64,000 nucleotides of DNA, taken from assembly GCF_000252165.1 (NCBI RefSeq), contig NZ_BAET01000013.1, positions 1 to 64,000 on the forward strand. The letters are read 5' to 3'. Source of the stretch: Glaciecola punicea ACAM 611. Lineage in GTDB: Bacteria > Pseudomonadota > Gammaproteobacteria > Enterobacterales > Alteromonadaceae. Position 1 is the stretch's first letter; each line of letters starts with the position of its first letter. Under the pieces are notes generated by a model, which saw only the letters and a program-made list of their open reading frames with translations, searched no databases and was not told where the DNA came from. A program made the translations under genes and the position numbers. Shown in pieces: positions 48,678 to 57,957 of this stretch.

Positions 48678-49592
48678 ATGGATCAGCTGATTAAACTGGT
48701 GGCGATTGAAAACGACTTGGCTATTTATCTTGTTATAGACATCGCCATTGCTGTGGCGATGCTGTTTGTTATTCGCACCCTTTCAGGCTTGTTTACTAAA
48801 GTAAATGTGAAGCGAGAACTAGGTGAAAGAGATAATTTTGCCTTTGGCATAAGTTTAGCAGGCCGCTTGCTGTCGCTCACTATTGTGCTGTCGGCGGTGG
48901 TAGGTCGCCAGGTGGGTATGGGCTATGAAGCTGCCGCTATCAGTATGCTGCTGTTTGGGGGCTCGGGTATTGTGCTAGTTAGACTAGGACGCTACGCACA
49001 TGACAAAATAGTGCTGCATCGGCTTGATAGAGGCCAGATGATCACCGATAAAAACGTGTCGGTAGCCCTAGTAGATGCCAGCGCTGCTATTGCCAGCGCA
49101 ATTATCACCAAAAGTATTATTGAATGGTCGGTTGGGATTGACATAAACGCCTTTATTGCCCTGTTTTCGGCTGTCATTGTAGTGCTGTTGGTTTTATTAT
49201 TTGCCACGCGAGTGTACGAGTATAACTTTAGAGAAAACAACCAAGACAACTCATTCCAGAAAACACTATGCGACGGTCAAATTGCGCTAGCCATACAGCA
49301 TGGCGGTAATTTGATAGGCATTGCTATTGCCGTTTCCACTGCAAGTAAAGTGCTGGTGTATTCGCCTACCGGCTACGTGAGCAACATAACAGGCTGGTTA
49401 ATAGTGGGCTTAGCCTTTGCGGTGTTATTAATGTTACTCACCAGTATTACTAAGCGTATAGTCTTGGCTGGGATTAACCGGCGCGACGAAGTGGTATTGC
49501 AGCATAATATTGGGGTGGCGAGCATTGAAGCGGTGCTGTCAGTGGGCATTGCCATATTGTTTAGTAATGTGTTTTTTCAGGGGATTTATTAG
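48678..49592 (+). CDS. DUF350 family membrane protein
   Basis: 304 residues with eight or so hydrophobic segments in two similar halves: each half has a KVNVKRELGERDNFAFGISLAG-like or KTLCDGQIALAIQHGGNLIG segment, the sign of two DUF350 copies. Function unknown; the family occurs beside polyamine and stress-response genes. Divergent from glnE with a ~97-bp shared promoter region, so shared control is possible. Confidence 0.75.
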   Translation: MDQLIKLVAIENDLAIYLVIDIAIAVAMLFVIRTLSGLFTKVNVKRELGERDNFAFGISLAGRLLSLTIVLSAVVGRQVGMGYEAAAISMLLFGGSGIVLVRLGRYAHDKIVLHRLDRGQMITDKNVSVALVDASAAIASAIITKSIIEWSVGIDINAFIALFSAVIVVLLVLLFATRVYEYNFRENNQDNSFQKTLCDGQIALAIQHGGNLIGIAIAVSTASKVLVYSPTGYVSNITGWLIVGLAFAVLLMLLTSITKRIVLAGINRRDEVVLQHNIGVASIEAVLSVGIAILFSNVFFQGIY

Positions 49593-49623
49593 TGCGCGTA
49601 GTGCGCGCTTCGGATAGCTTGTA

Positions 49624-50043
49624 TTAACAGGTAATTAACGAATGCGTAAACGGTAGTGCAGTGCGCTGAGTGATAATGGCGACTTTACTCGCCTTGGACT
49701 GTTTTTTTAACCATAATTCAGCCTGCATGGCGGTGCGTCTATCGGGTAATTCAATGCAGTATTTAAGCGTAAGCGGCCCTTTACCTTTGAGTGCCTTAGC
49801 GCATTTGAGGCTGTTGCTACTATGTTCTTCTAGCCTGCGCTGCCAGTTAAGGCTAATGCCGGTATATAAATGTTTGTGCTTGGTTTCTAGCACATATAAA
49901 AACCAAGGGCTTGGCGGCGTTTCACTGTTATCTGTCATGTTGGTTTGCTGGCATTTATAAAGGGTAGGTATTCTCACAAAATTTGCGGCGTCAGGCAAGG
50001 TTACGCGCTTAATTTGTGCAAAATATGAGGGACGCAATCGCAT
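49624..50043 (-). CDS. GIY-YIG nuclease family protein (YhbQ-like)
   Basis: A GIY-YIG domain from about residue 46 (WFLYVLETKHKHLYTGISLN, then RRLEEH) to the Glu in AELWLKKQSK, resembling the short UPF0213/YhbQ proteins. The frame from 50043 is 139 residues; an ATG at 49938 gives 104 residues, nearer the family's usual size, but neither start has a strong ribosome site. Likely a DNA-processing enzyme of unknown target. Confidence 0.75.
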   Translation of the reverse strand: MRLRPSYFAQIKRVTLPDAANFVRIPTLYKCQQTNMTDNSETPPSPWFLYVLETKHKHLYTGISLNWQRRLEEHSSNSLKCAKALKGKGPLTLKYCIELPDRRTAMQAELWLKKQSKASKVAIITQRTALPFTHSLITC

Positions 50044-50052
50044 TGCCGTTTA

Positions 50053-50067
50053 CGATAAAACTTATCG
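50053..50067. promoter_or_regulatory. Short palindrome before copA
   Basis: CGATAA, three bases, then TTATCG form a perfect dyad between the divergent GIY-YIG and copA genes. Could be an operator; no -10/-35 with MerR-type spacing was found around it. Confidence 0.25.
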
Positions 50068-50116
50068 CTGCTGCCTCTAATAAGTACCCCATATGTCTGT
50101 TGAAAAAGGAACTAAA

Positions 50117-52507
50117 ATGAAACACACCTACCACATACACAAAATGACCTGCAAGGGTTGTCGTGATCACGTAGCGCAAACACTTTCTAAAGTGAGAGGT
50201 GTTGCCAATGCGTCAGTCGATTTAGAAAAAGCACAGGCAACTATTGAGATGAAGTCTCACATTCCCATTGAAACCTTTCAAAAAGCGATGGAGCAGGACG
50301 GCGGCAAGTATAGTATTCATAAACTTGGAGAAGAGCCTAAAACGTCAGAAGCCAAAAAGGAAAAACCCAAAGGAAAAGAAACGGGCACATTTTATTGCCC
50401 TATGCACTGTGAGGGCGATAAAACCTATGACAAACAGGGCGACTGTCCGGTATGCGGAATGGATTTGGTGCCTTTACAAGCAGATGCTTCTTGTGAAGAG
50501 AAGACCTATAAAAAGCTCTTAAATAAATTTTGGATAGCATTAGGGTTTACTTTACCGATTTTCTTGATTGCGATGAGCGAGATGATCCCTAATAATCCAC
50601 TTTATGATGTGATGGAACAAAAGTGGTGGAATTGGGTTCAGTTTGTACTGTCAATTCCCGTTGTGTTTTATGCCACTTGGATGTTCTTTGAGCGTGCCTA
50701 TAAAAGTATAAAAACGTGGAACCTCAACATGTTCACACTCATTGGCATTGGCGCCAGCGTGGCGTGGTTATTCAGTGTTTTCGGAATATTGTTCCCAGAT
50801 TTCTTCCCAGCCCAATTCAAAACCGACTTTGGCGCCGTACACGTCTATTTTGAAGCGGCCACGGTAATTCTTACCTTAGTATTAATGGGGCAGGTTTTAG
50901 AAGCAAGAGCACACAGCAAAACGAATTCAGCCGTAAAAGAATTGCTGAAAATTGCACCCAACAAAGCCGTGCGTGTTGTCAATGGCACTGAAGAAGAAGT
51001 TGCCATCGATAAAATTCAAAAGGGCGATATTTTACGCGTTAAACCAGGTGAAAAAATTCCTGTAGACGGCGTCATTACCGAAGGTAACACCACCGTTGAT
51101 GAATCTATGATTTCAGGCGAGCCTATTCCCGTCGATAAAACACAAGACGATAAAGTAAGCAGTGGCACTATAAATGGCAATCAATCTTTTTTAATGAAAG
51201 CCGAAAAAGTGGGCAGCGAGACCTTACTTTCTCAAATCATACATATGGTAAACGATGCCAGTCGCAGTCGCGCGCCTATTCAAAAATTAGCAGACACCGT
51301 GTCAGGATATTTCGTGCCAGTGGTGGTGATAATTTCTGTCATCACGTTTGCCGTTTGGGCCATTTGGGGACCAGAGCCCGCGTATGTATTTGCCTTGGTC
51401 AATGCTATCGCTGTATTGATTATTGCCTGTCCTTGCGCATTGGGCTTAGCAACGCCTATGTCGGTAATGGTTGGTGTGGGTAAAGGCGCTCAAAATGGCG
51501 TGTTGATTAAAAATGCCGAAGCGCTTGAAAAATTAGACAAAGTAGACATGCTTATTGTCGATAAAACAGGTACGCTTACCCAAGGAAAACCAAGCGTTGA
51601 AAAAATAGGTGTATTTGCTTCAAATTTCAGCCAAAGCGACGTACTGCATTTTATTGCATCGCTAAATAGTGCCAGTGAGCATCCACTGGCTGTGGCCACC
51701 GTAAAATATGGCAAGCAACAAAAAGTCGACATTTCAAAAACTGAAAATTTTAGTGCCGTAACCGGAAAAGGAGTGGAAGGAAGCGTTGATGGCAAAAAAC
51801 TCGCTTTAGGAAACGCCAAAATGATGGAGTATGCAAACGCGACTATTTCTGCAGACATGCAAGCCGAGGCACAGTCTTTTCAAAAACAAGGCAAAACCGT
51901 TTCTTATTTAGCCATAAGTGGTGAAGTAGCGGGGTATGTCGTTATTGGTGATAAAGTTAAAGCAAACAGTGCTAAGGCTATTAAGGCTCTACAAGATAAA
52001 GGCATTGCGGTGATAATGCTCACCGGCGATAACCACGACACCGCCCAGGCAGTGGCCAATGAACTCAATCTTGCTGATTTTAAAGCGGAAATGTTGCCAG
52101 AAGACAAACTTAAAGAAGTCACAAAATTACAGCAACAAGGCAAGGTTGTGGCAATGGCTGGCGATGGTATAAACGACGCGCCAGCACTCGCAAAAAGTGA
52201 TGTTGGTATTGCCATGGGAACGGGGACTGATGTTGCCATTGAGAGCGCAATGATTACACTGGTTAAAGGAGATTTGCAGGGTATTGTAAAAGCTAAGAAT
52301 TTAAGTCACGCCGTGATGTATAACATTAAACAGAACCTGTTTTTTGCTTTAATTTACAATACTCTGGGTATTCCTATAGCAGCCGGATTATTATACCCGT
52401 TTTTCGGAATACTATTATCGCCTATGATTGCAGCGCTTGCTATGAGCTTTAGCTCAGTTTCTGTCATTGCAAATGCACTACGGTTAAAAACAAAATCAAT
52501 AAATTAA
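50117..52507 (+). CDS. copA: Copper-translocating P-type ATPase
   Basis: 796 residues from ATG 50117, preceded by AAAAAGGA. In order: an HMA domain with MTCKGC, a linker rich in Lys and Glu, a second metal-binding module (FYCPMHCEGDK and DCPVCGMDLVPL), then the P1B ATPase core with SGEP, the CPC motif in IACPCALGLATP, DKTGTLT and GDGINDAP. Exports Cu(I) across the inner membrane. The CPxH-CxVCGM module and the overall wording resemble Bacteroidota CopA rather than gammaproteobacterial ones, and the codon choice looks more A-rich than neighbours. I infer lateral transfer. Confidence 0.9.
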   Translation: MKHTYHIHKMTCKGCRDHVAQTLSKVRGVANASVDLEKAQATIEMKSHIPIETFQKAMEQDGGKYSIHKLGEEPKTSEAKKEKPKGKETGTFYCPMHCEGDKTYDKQGDCPVCGMDLVPLQADASCEEKTYKKLLNKFWIALGFTLPIFLIAMSEMIPNNPLYDVMEQKWWNWVQFVLSIPVVFYATWMFFERAYKSIKTWNLNMFTLIGIGASVAWLFSVFGILFPDFFPAQFKTDFGAVHVYFEAATVILTLVLMGQVLEARAHSKTNSAVKELLKIAPNKAVRVVNGTEEEVAIDKIQKGDILRVKPGEKIPVDGVITEGNTTVDESMISGEPIPVDKTQDDKVSSGTINGNQSFLMKAEKVGSETLLSQIIHMVNDASRSRAPIQKLADTVSGYFVPVVVIISVITFAVWAIWGPEPAYVFALVNAIAVLIIACPCALGLATPMSVMVGVGKGAQNGVLIKNAEALEKLDKVDMLIVDKTGTLTQGKPSVEKIGVFASNFSQSDVLHFIASLNSASEHPLAVATVKYGKQQKVDISKTENFSAVTGKGVEGSVDGKKLALGNAKMMEYANATISADMQAEAQSFQKQGKTVSYLAISGEVAGYVVIGDKVKANSAKAIKALQDKGIAVIMLTGDNHDTAQAVANELNLADFKAEMLPEDKLKEVTKLQQQGKVVAMAGDGINDAPALAKSDVGIAMGTGTDVAIESAMITLVKGDLQGIVKAKNLSHAVMYNIKQNLFFALIYNTLGIPIAAGLLYPFFGILLSPMIAALAMSFSSVSVIANALRLKTKSIN

Positions 52508-52681
52508 TAACTATCAAAACCAGACAAAGATGGGTTCTGTTATTTTTTCTTTTTATGAACACTCCAACGGTGTGATTTTCGTAGGAATAAACTACCCATA
52601 ACAATTTTATTGTTGACTAATGACACCATAATTGAGACTACGTCCGTTCATACAGGCAAAGAAAAAAAGGCTTATATACTC

Positions 52682-53323
52682 ATGATCACACAAGATTTTC
52701 ATATCGCCGCGGTTGAAGGAAACATTGGCGCTGGTAAGTCATCATTATTAGTAAAACTACAGACTTCATTGAATAATTTGCAAACTAATGGCAAACAGTG
52801 GAAGGTATTATATGAAGAGGTTGAGAGTGATCCAATGTTCCAAAAGTTGCTATTGGATTTCACGCAAGACCCAAAGAAGCGAATTAACTTTCAGCGCTAC
52901 ATAACACAAAGACGCGCTGAGGTCTGTGAGGATCTAGACACACATTATAACTATATAATTGAGCGTTCATTGTTTAGTGATTTGATATTTTGTCAGGCTA
53001 ATTTGATGGAGGCTTGTCGACCAGATGGTAAAGATTTGGATTACTATTATGATATTGAAGACAGGTTAACTGATTACCCTTTGGTGTCCGCTGTGGTTTA
53101 TTTACGCACGGATCCGAAAGTGTGTTTTGATAGAATGCAAAGCCGAGCGCGCAGCCAAGAAGAGGGTACACCACTTAACTACATAACGCTTTTATCGGGT
53201 ATGCATGATGTGATGCTGCCACAAATATGCGCTAAGTATAATACTTCATTGATCATCCATGATTGGACCTATTTTGGTTGTGCTGAGTCATTAGCAAGAC
53301 GAATAGTGAGCGCGATAACTTAA
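52682..53323 (+). CDS. Deoxynucleoside kinase
   Basis: 213 residues from ATG 52682; a TTG at 52610 would add 24 residues. The P-loop GNIGAGKSS lies at residues ~9-17 and ERSLFSDLIF holds the ERS substrate motif; RMQSRARSQEEG is the lid. This is the dNK/dGK/dCK-type family common in animals, viruses and Bacteroidota, and different from tdk. Phosphorylates deoxynucleosides for salvage. It follows copA by 174 bp, without an obvious functional link, and may share its origin. Confidence 0.82.
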   Translation: MITQDFHIAAVEGNIGAGKSSLLVKLQTSLNNLQTNGKQWKVLYEEVESDPMFQKLLLDFTQDPKKRINFQRYITQRRAEVCEDLDTHYNYIIERSLFSDLIFCQANLMEACRPDGKDLDYYYDIEDRLTDYPLVSAVVYLRTDPKVCFDRMQSRARSQEEGTPLNYITLLSGMHDVMLPQICAKYNTSLIIHDWTYFGCAESLARRIVSAIT

Positions 53324-53402
53324 CTATTACTCTATGTATTTTGCCACGGTCTGATCTGCTTCGCCGCCGCACTAAAGCATATGCTCATTATTTAGGTAGC
53401 TG

Positions 53403-53792
53403 TTAGTTCGCCCTTAAATGCTTCAGTATTTCACAATCTTTAATTTGCTCATGATCACAACAATTCGCCAGTGTTTTCAAGTTTCGCTCTAGCTGCTCCA
53501 ATTCATATTGGGCAACGCGTATTTTCTCAAGTTGCTGAAAAATTATTGTATCAACTTGCCTGCACGGCGCGTTGCCACTGCCCTGCACAACAACCAGTCG
53601 CTTTATGTCAGCCAGTGGAATACGTAACTCTTTGCAACGGCGAATGAATTTTAACGATGTTACATCTTGTTCATGATAATACCTGTACCCATTACCACCA
53701 CGTTTCGCCTTTGGCAGTAAACCAATATCTTCGTAGTAGCGAATGGTTTTAGCGCTTACCCCTGTAAAACTTGCCAATTGTTTTATTTTCAT
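53403..53792 (-). CDS. MerR family divalent-metal sensor (ZntR/CadR-like)
   Basis: 129-residue regulator. The winged helix-turn-helix (residues 1-70, starting MKIKQLASFTGVSAKTIRYY) is followed by a dimerisation helix and Cys77, Cys111, Cys112 and Cys120. A Cys at position 77 marks the divalent-ion (Zn, Cd, Pb, Co) branch, as CueR-type Cu(I) sensors have Ser there. It is divergent from a cation diffusion facilitator gene 70 bp away, with a 19-bp-spacer promoter between, the standard MerR target layout. Confidence 0.88.
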   Translation of the reverse strand: MKIKQLASFTGVSAKTIRYYEDIGLLPKAKRGGNGYRYYHEQDVTSLKFIRRCKELRIPLADIKRLVVVQGSGNAPCRQVDTIIFQQLEKIRVAQYELEQLERNLKTLANCCDHEQIKDCEILKHLRAN

Positions 53793-53798
53793 TTCTGC

Positions 53799-53829
53799 TT
53801 GACCTTCCTGTAACTGGAAGCTTTATTCT
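53799..53829 (+). promoter_or_regulatory. MerR-type promoter with 19-bp spacer
   Basis: TTGACC (53799-53804) and TATTCT (53824-53829) are 19 bp apart, the stretched spacer that MerR proteins remodel. The dyad CTTCC (53804-53808) and GGAAG (53816-53820) lies inside the spacer as the likely operator. It reads towards the CDF gene. Confidence 0.8.
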
Positions 53830-53862
53830 ACACGCAATCTATAGCAAAGTAACGAGAAGCAA

Positions 53863-54489
53863 TTGAGTGAGTGCTGCGGCGTTAATGCCCAAGATAAAGA
53901 ACAGCGGACTTTACTGTGGACTGTGCTTGCGCTGAATGGCGCTATGTTCTTTGTGGAGTTCATCGCTGGGTGGATAGGTCAATCTAGCGGTTTAATGGCA
54001 GACTCATTAGATATGTTAGCCGACGCTATGGTTTATATGGTGAGCTTATATGCTGTGGGTAAAGCGATTCAGTATAAAGCTAAAGCGGCATTGTTTAATG
54101 GCTGCTTACAATTGTTACTCGCCGCTTTGATCCTCATTGGTGTGGCTGTGCGCCTTGTGGTAGGCAGTGAGCCGCAAACGGGAATTATGTTTTGGATATC
54201 GCTACTCGCTCTTCTAGTTAACCTGTTCTGCTTTATCTTGCTGTATCGTTATCGAAGCGGTGATATCAACATGCGCGCCAGCTGGATTTGCTCGCGTAAC
54301 GACATGATAGCCAATGTGGGCGTTATCATATCGGCTGCTTTGGTGCTGCGGTTCAACTCCTCTATTCCCGATTTAGTGATAGGCACCGTTATTGCCTTGG
54401 TGATCGTAAAGTCCTCTTTGAAAATTGTCAGAGAATCCAGAGAAATACTTAAAGATGAGGATAAAGCTAAGCCATCGTACTGCGATTAA
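53863..54489 (+). CDS. Cation diffusion facilitator family transporter
   Basis: 208 residues starting at TTG 53863, just after AGAAG. A Cys-Cys pair opens the protein (MSECCG), followed by six hydrophobic segments and no cytoplasmic CTD. The metal site is the ADSLDMLADA helix (Asp/Asp) and RNDMIANVGV, a variant of the usual His/Asp set found in short CDF proteins that accompany MerR regulators. Probably exports Zn, Cd or Co. Control by the adjacent MerR protein is expected. Confidence 0.85.
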   Translation: MSECCGVNAQDKEQRTLLWTVLALNGAMFFVEFIAGWIGQSSGLMADSLDMLADAMVYMVSLYAVGKAIQYKAKAALFNGCLQLLLAALILIGVAVRLVVGSEPQTGIMFWISLLALLVNLFCFILLYRYRSGDINMRASWICSRNDMIANVGVIISAALVLRFNSSIPDLVIGTVIALVIVKSSLKIVRESREILKDEDKAKPSYCD

Positions 54490-54727
54490 TTGTCAAATTA
54501 TCGCTAATATTGGCTATGACGGTATAGTTGCTATGGGCTCGATTGTTATCAAAGATGTGCCTAGCTTGTCAATAGTGGTGGGTAAGCCTGCAAAAGTGAT
54601 TAAAACACGCTACTATAGTTATCTACATTACCCACGGTATATAAGGAATTTATGCAAAAGTCATGCTTATCTAAAAACACGGTTTGTGTTGTATCTGCTA
54701 ACGTTTGTTTGTATTTGTTATGCTTGA
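54488..54727 (+). pseudogene. C-terminal fragment of a hexapeptide acetyltransferase
   Basis: From just after the CDF stop, a frame without its own start reads NIGYDGIVAMGSIVIKDVP and SLSIVVGKPAKVIKTRYY, the last coils and exit motif of a left-handed beta-helix acetyltransferase, then a tail to 54727. The front of the gene is missing. The break point is at the end of the CDF gene, so it marks one edge of the metal gene block. Beyond it to 54875 nothing else is seen. Confidence 0.6.
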
Positions 54728-54875
54728 CTTAAGCACCGCTGCAAAGGCGCTGGCGAAGAAAAATAACATTACTTTATGATTTAGTCAGCACTGGGAATAC
54801 CTGTTGGCACTTTTTTGCTGAATGTTATTTTCGTGTTCTATTACTCACCGCAACTTACAAACATAAGACGCATAT

Positions 54876-55892
54876 ATGAAGATTCTAGTTACCGGCGCCG
54901 CTGGTTTTATTGGCGCCCACACCGCACGTCACCTCTTAGATATGGATATTGAAGTGCTTGGCATAGACAACATAAACGATTATTACGACACTAGTCTTAA
55001 GAATGCCCGCCTCGACTGGGTTAACAGCCATGCAAAAGCAGCTAAGTTCACCTTCATTAAAATGGACGTGGCGGATAGAAGCGCCATAGAAGCTTTGTTT
55101 GCCCAGCATCTGTTTACGCATGTCATTCACTTAGCCGCGCAGGCGGGCGTGCGCTTTTCAATTACCAATCCTCACGCCTATGTAGATTCTAACCTAGTCG
55201 GTTTTGTAAACATATTGGAAGGCTGCAGGCACAACAAGGTTGAGCATTTATGCTACGCCTCTAGTAGCTCTGTGTATGGCGCGAATGAGTCTATGCCGTT
55301 CTCGGTTGAAGATGCGGTAGACCATCCTGTGTCATTATACGCGGCAAGCAAAAAAGCCAATGAGCTAATGGCGCATACCTATAGCCACTTATATAATTTA
55401 CCCACAACTGGCCTGCGCTTTTTCACCGTTTACGGACCTTGGGGTCGCCCCGATATGGCCCCGTTCAAATTCACCAAAGCCATTAGCGAAGGTCAGCCTA
55501 TTGACGTTTACAACTACGGTGAGCACAGACGCGATTTCACCTATATAAACGACATTGTGCAGGGCGTTATTCAAACCACTATGCACATAGCCGCGCCAAA
55601 TGAGCAGTGGAACGCCAAAGCACCCAGCGCCAGCAACAGCAAAGCGCCCTATAGAGTGTACAATATTGGCGCGCAAACACCGGTTCATTTATTAACGTTT
55701 ATCGAGACGATTGAAAAAGCGCTGGGGAAAACCGCGGTCAAGAATTTATTGCCTATGCAGCCAGGAGATGTACCAGATACTTACGCAGATGTTGAGTCTT
55801 TGGTGGATGCCGTAGGTTATCGGCCCAGCACTGGGCTTGATGAAGGCATTGAGGCCTTTGTTGCTTGGTATAAGGATTTTTATAAGGTGTGA
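54876..55892 (+). CDS. NAD-dependent epimerase (UDP-glucuronate 4-epimerase-like)
   Basis: 338-residue extended SDR. GAAGFIGAHTA binds NAD; catalytic residues are seen in SSSSVYG and YAASKKAN, and FTVYGPWGRPDMAPFKFT matches UDP-glucuronate 4-epimerases of capsule and LPS clusters. Makes UDP-galacturonate for surface polysaccharide. It stands alone apart from the acetyltransferase fragment before it, which may have been part of the same polysaccharide locus. A UDP-glucose epimerase role is less likely. Confidence 0.85.
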   Translation: MKILVTGAAGFIGAHTARHLLDMDIEVLGIDNINDYYDTSLKNARLDWVNSHAKAAKFTFIKMDVADRSAIEALFAQHLFTHVIHLAAQAGVRFSITNPHAYVDSNLVGFVNILEGCRHNKVEHLCYASSSSVYGANESMPFSVEDAVDHPVSLYAASKKANELMAHTYSHLYNLPTTGLRFFTVYGPWGRPDMAPFKFTKAISEGQPIDVYNYGEHRRDFTYINDIVQGVIQTTMHIAAPNEQWNAKAPSASNSKAPYRVYNIGAQTPVHLLTFIETIEKALGKTAVKNLLPMQPGDVPDTYADVESLVDAVGYRPSTGLDEGIEAFVAWYKDFYKV

Positions 55893-55923
55893 GACTACAT
55901 TGTAAACCCTGAGGCATTTGAAT

Positions 55924-57957
55924 TTACTCCACAAGCTGCAAATCAACGAACTCTTTATACACTTCGCTTGCCTCATAAAGCTCATGATGCTTCCCGCGGG
56001 CGATAATATTGCCTTTGTCTAATACTAGAATTTCGTCGGCATTGACTACCGTAGATAGTCTGTGAGCGATAATGATCGTGGTTTTTTGCTGCATAAGCTG
56101 CTCAAGCGCTTTTTTCACAAACTGTTCGCTGCTGGCATCGAGTGCGCTTGTGGCCTCATCGAGCAATAGAATTGGGCGGTTTGCGACGATGGCGCGTGCA
56201 ATGGCTATGCGCTGCTTTTGTCCACCGCTGAGTTTTACGCCGCGTTCCCCCAGTTCACTGTGGTAGCCTTGTGGGAGCTGCTCTATAAATTCGTCAGCAA
56301 AGGCCATTTTGGCAGCTTCTTTAATATCGTCTTCACTGGCGTTTGGATTTGAAAAGCCGATATTTTCACTTACGCTGCCGGCAAATATGACCGCGTCTTG
56401 CGGCACCAAAGCAAAGTGTTTACGCACTTCGTGAAGGGGAAGCTGTTTAATTGGCTGGCCGAATAGCTGAATTTCACCATTGTCGACGTCGTAGAATCTA
56501 AGCAGCAGTTCAAACAAGGTCGATTTACCAGCGCCGCTGTGACCAACAATGGCAACGCGTTTGCCGCTGGCAACGTCAAAGCTTACATTATTAATAACTT
56601 TGCTGTTTGGTTTTTGAGCGTTTGCGTTAGTTCCTTCTTCAAATTCACCCTTGTTATTCGACTTAGCAAGTGCCGCAGTTTTCGAAGATGATAGCGTGTT
56701 CGTTGATTGAACTTGTGAATTTTGGCTTGCTGATGAGCTTGGCGTTTGATGACTCTGTGATGGCGTATTTTTCTTGCCACGCATTTTCGAAAACCGTGAT
56801 TGTTTCTCTTCTTTTGGGGTAAGCAGTTCGATGCTAGCCCCCGGATAAGTAAAGTCTATGTTACTGATTGAAAGCGCTACTTCGCTCCTGTCTTGAGGGT
56901 TTATTTCGCTTAGCACAGCCCTTGAAACTTCTGTAATAGCAGGCATTTCCTGCATAAGCTCAATAATACGCTCTGAGGCCCCGGCGGCCTTTTGCAGTTC
57001 GCCAATAACCTCACTGATTGTGGCAATAGCACCACCTGCGAGCACCGCGTAAAATACAAAGGCGGTTAGCTCACCGGCGCTAATCTTTTCATCAATAACC
57101 ATCAGTGCGCCCATGTAGGCGACGATGAAAATAGCGGTCATGCTAATTACCATGACAATGGCAATTAGCAGTGCTCTAAAATGGATGCGCTTGCGGGCCT
57201 GATGCATTACGCCTTCTACTTTACCGGCAAATAAAGTGCTGCTGGCGTGTTCGTGATTATAAGCCTGTAAGGTATGAATTTCATGCAGGCTTTCGTCTAT
57301 CATGCCGCCTACTTGGGCCACCTTGTCTTGGCTGAGTTTGCTGTGTATTCGCACTTTATTGCCCAATACGCGAATAGGAATAAGCATGAGTGGCACCGCA
57401 ATAAAGACTAAAATAGTTAAGGTGAAACTGGTAATAGACATTAGCACCAGCGCGCCCACGAACATGACAATTGAGCGCAGTGCCATGGAAACACCCGTGC
57501 CTACAACTGATTGAAGCAAGGTGGTGTCGCTGGTAAAGCGTGAAATAATCTCCCCCGTGCGGGTGTTTTCAAAAAAGCTTGGGGTAAGGGTGACTAAGTG
57601 TGAAAAAAGTGACTTTCTGATGTCGGCGCATACACGCTCGCCTAGCCATACCATCCAATAAAATCGAAAATAAGTGGCAATGCTGCCAAATACAACAACG
57701 CCTATCACGATGAAGAGCGCTTGCTCAAGGGCGTCTTTGTTGCTGGCAATAAAGCCCTGATCAACCACATATTTTATACCTTGACCGAGCAACAGCCAGG
57801 CCAGTGAGCTCAGTATTAAGGCGGTTAGCGCTATAGCGACCTGCTTTTTATAAGGCCTTAAATGACCAAACAGCCATTTTATGATTGAACTGCTGGTTTG
57901 TCGCGGCGCTGCGGCGTTTAATTGCGCAGCGGTGGCTTTACTTTGTGAAGTGCTAAT
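55924..57957 (-). CDS. ABC exporter (fused permease and ATPase) with NBD insertion
   Basis: Half-transporter with six helices (numbering from TTG 57975: about 45-65, 85-110, 160-205, 270-295 and 300-325) and an ATPase domain with Walker A GHSGAGKST (478-486), LSGGQ, LLLDEATSALD and IIAHRLS. Similar to LmrA/MsbA-type lipid or drug exporters. Between the A-loop Tyr (FTYPGAS) and the strand before Walker A it has a ~73-residue Ser/Asn/Gln/Thr-rich insertion (56605-56823). The start is unclear: TTG 57975 has no ribosome site, while AGGA is eight bases before an ATT at 57957. Confidence 0.85.
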   Translation of the reverse strand: MSTSQSKATAAQLNAAAPRQTSSSIIKWLFGHLRPYKKQVAIALTALILSSLAWLLLGQGIKYVVDQGFIASNKDALEQALFIVIGVVVFGSIATYFRFYWMVWLGERVCADIRKSLFSHLVTLTPSFFENTRTGEIISRFTSDTTLLQSVVGTGVSMALRSIVMFVGALVLMSITSFTLTILVFIAVPLMLIPIRVLGNKVRIHSKLSQDKVAQVGGMIDESLHEIHTLQAYNHEHASSTLFAGKVEGVMHQARKRIHFRALLIAIVMVISMTAIFIVAYMGALMVIDEKISAGELTAFVFYAVLAGGAIATISEVIGELQKAAGASERIIELMQEMPAITEVSRAVLSEINPQDRSEVALSISNIDFTYPGASIELLTPKEEKQSRFSKMRGKKNTPSQSHQTPSSSASQNSQVQSTNTLSSSKTAALAKSNNKGEFEEGTNANAQKPNSKVINNVSFDVASGKRVAIVGHSGAGKSTLFELLLRFYDVDNGEIQLFGQPIKQLPLHEVRKHFALVPQDAVIFAGSVSENIGFSNPNASEDDIKEAAKMAFADEFIEQLPQGYHSELGERGVKLSGGQKQRIAIARAIVANRPILLLDEATSALDASSEQFVKKALEQLMQQKTTIIIAHRLSTVVNADEILVLDKGNIIARGKHHELYEASEVYKEFVDLQLVE

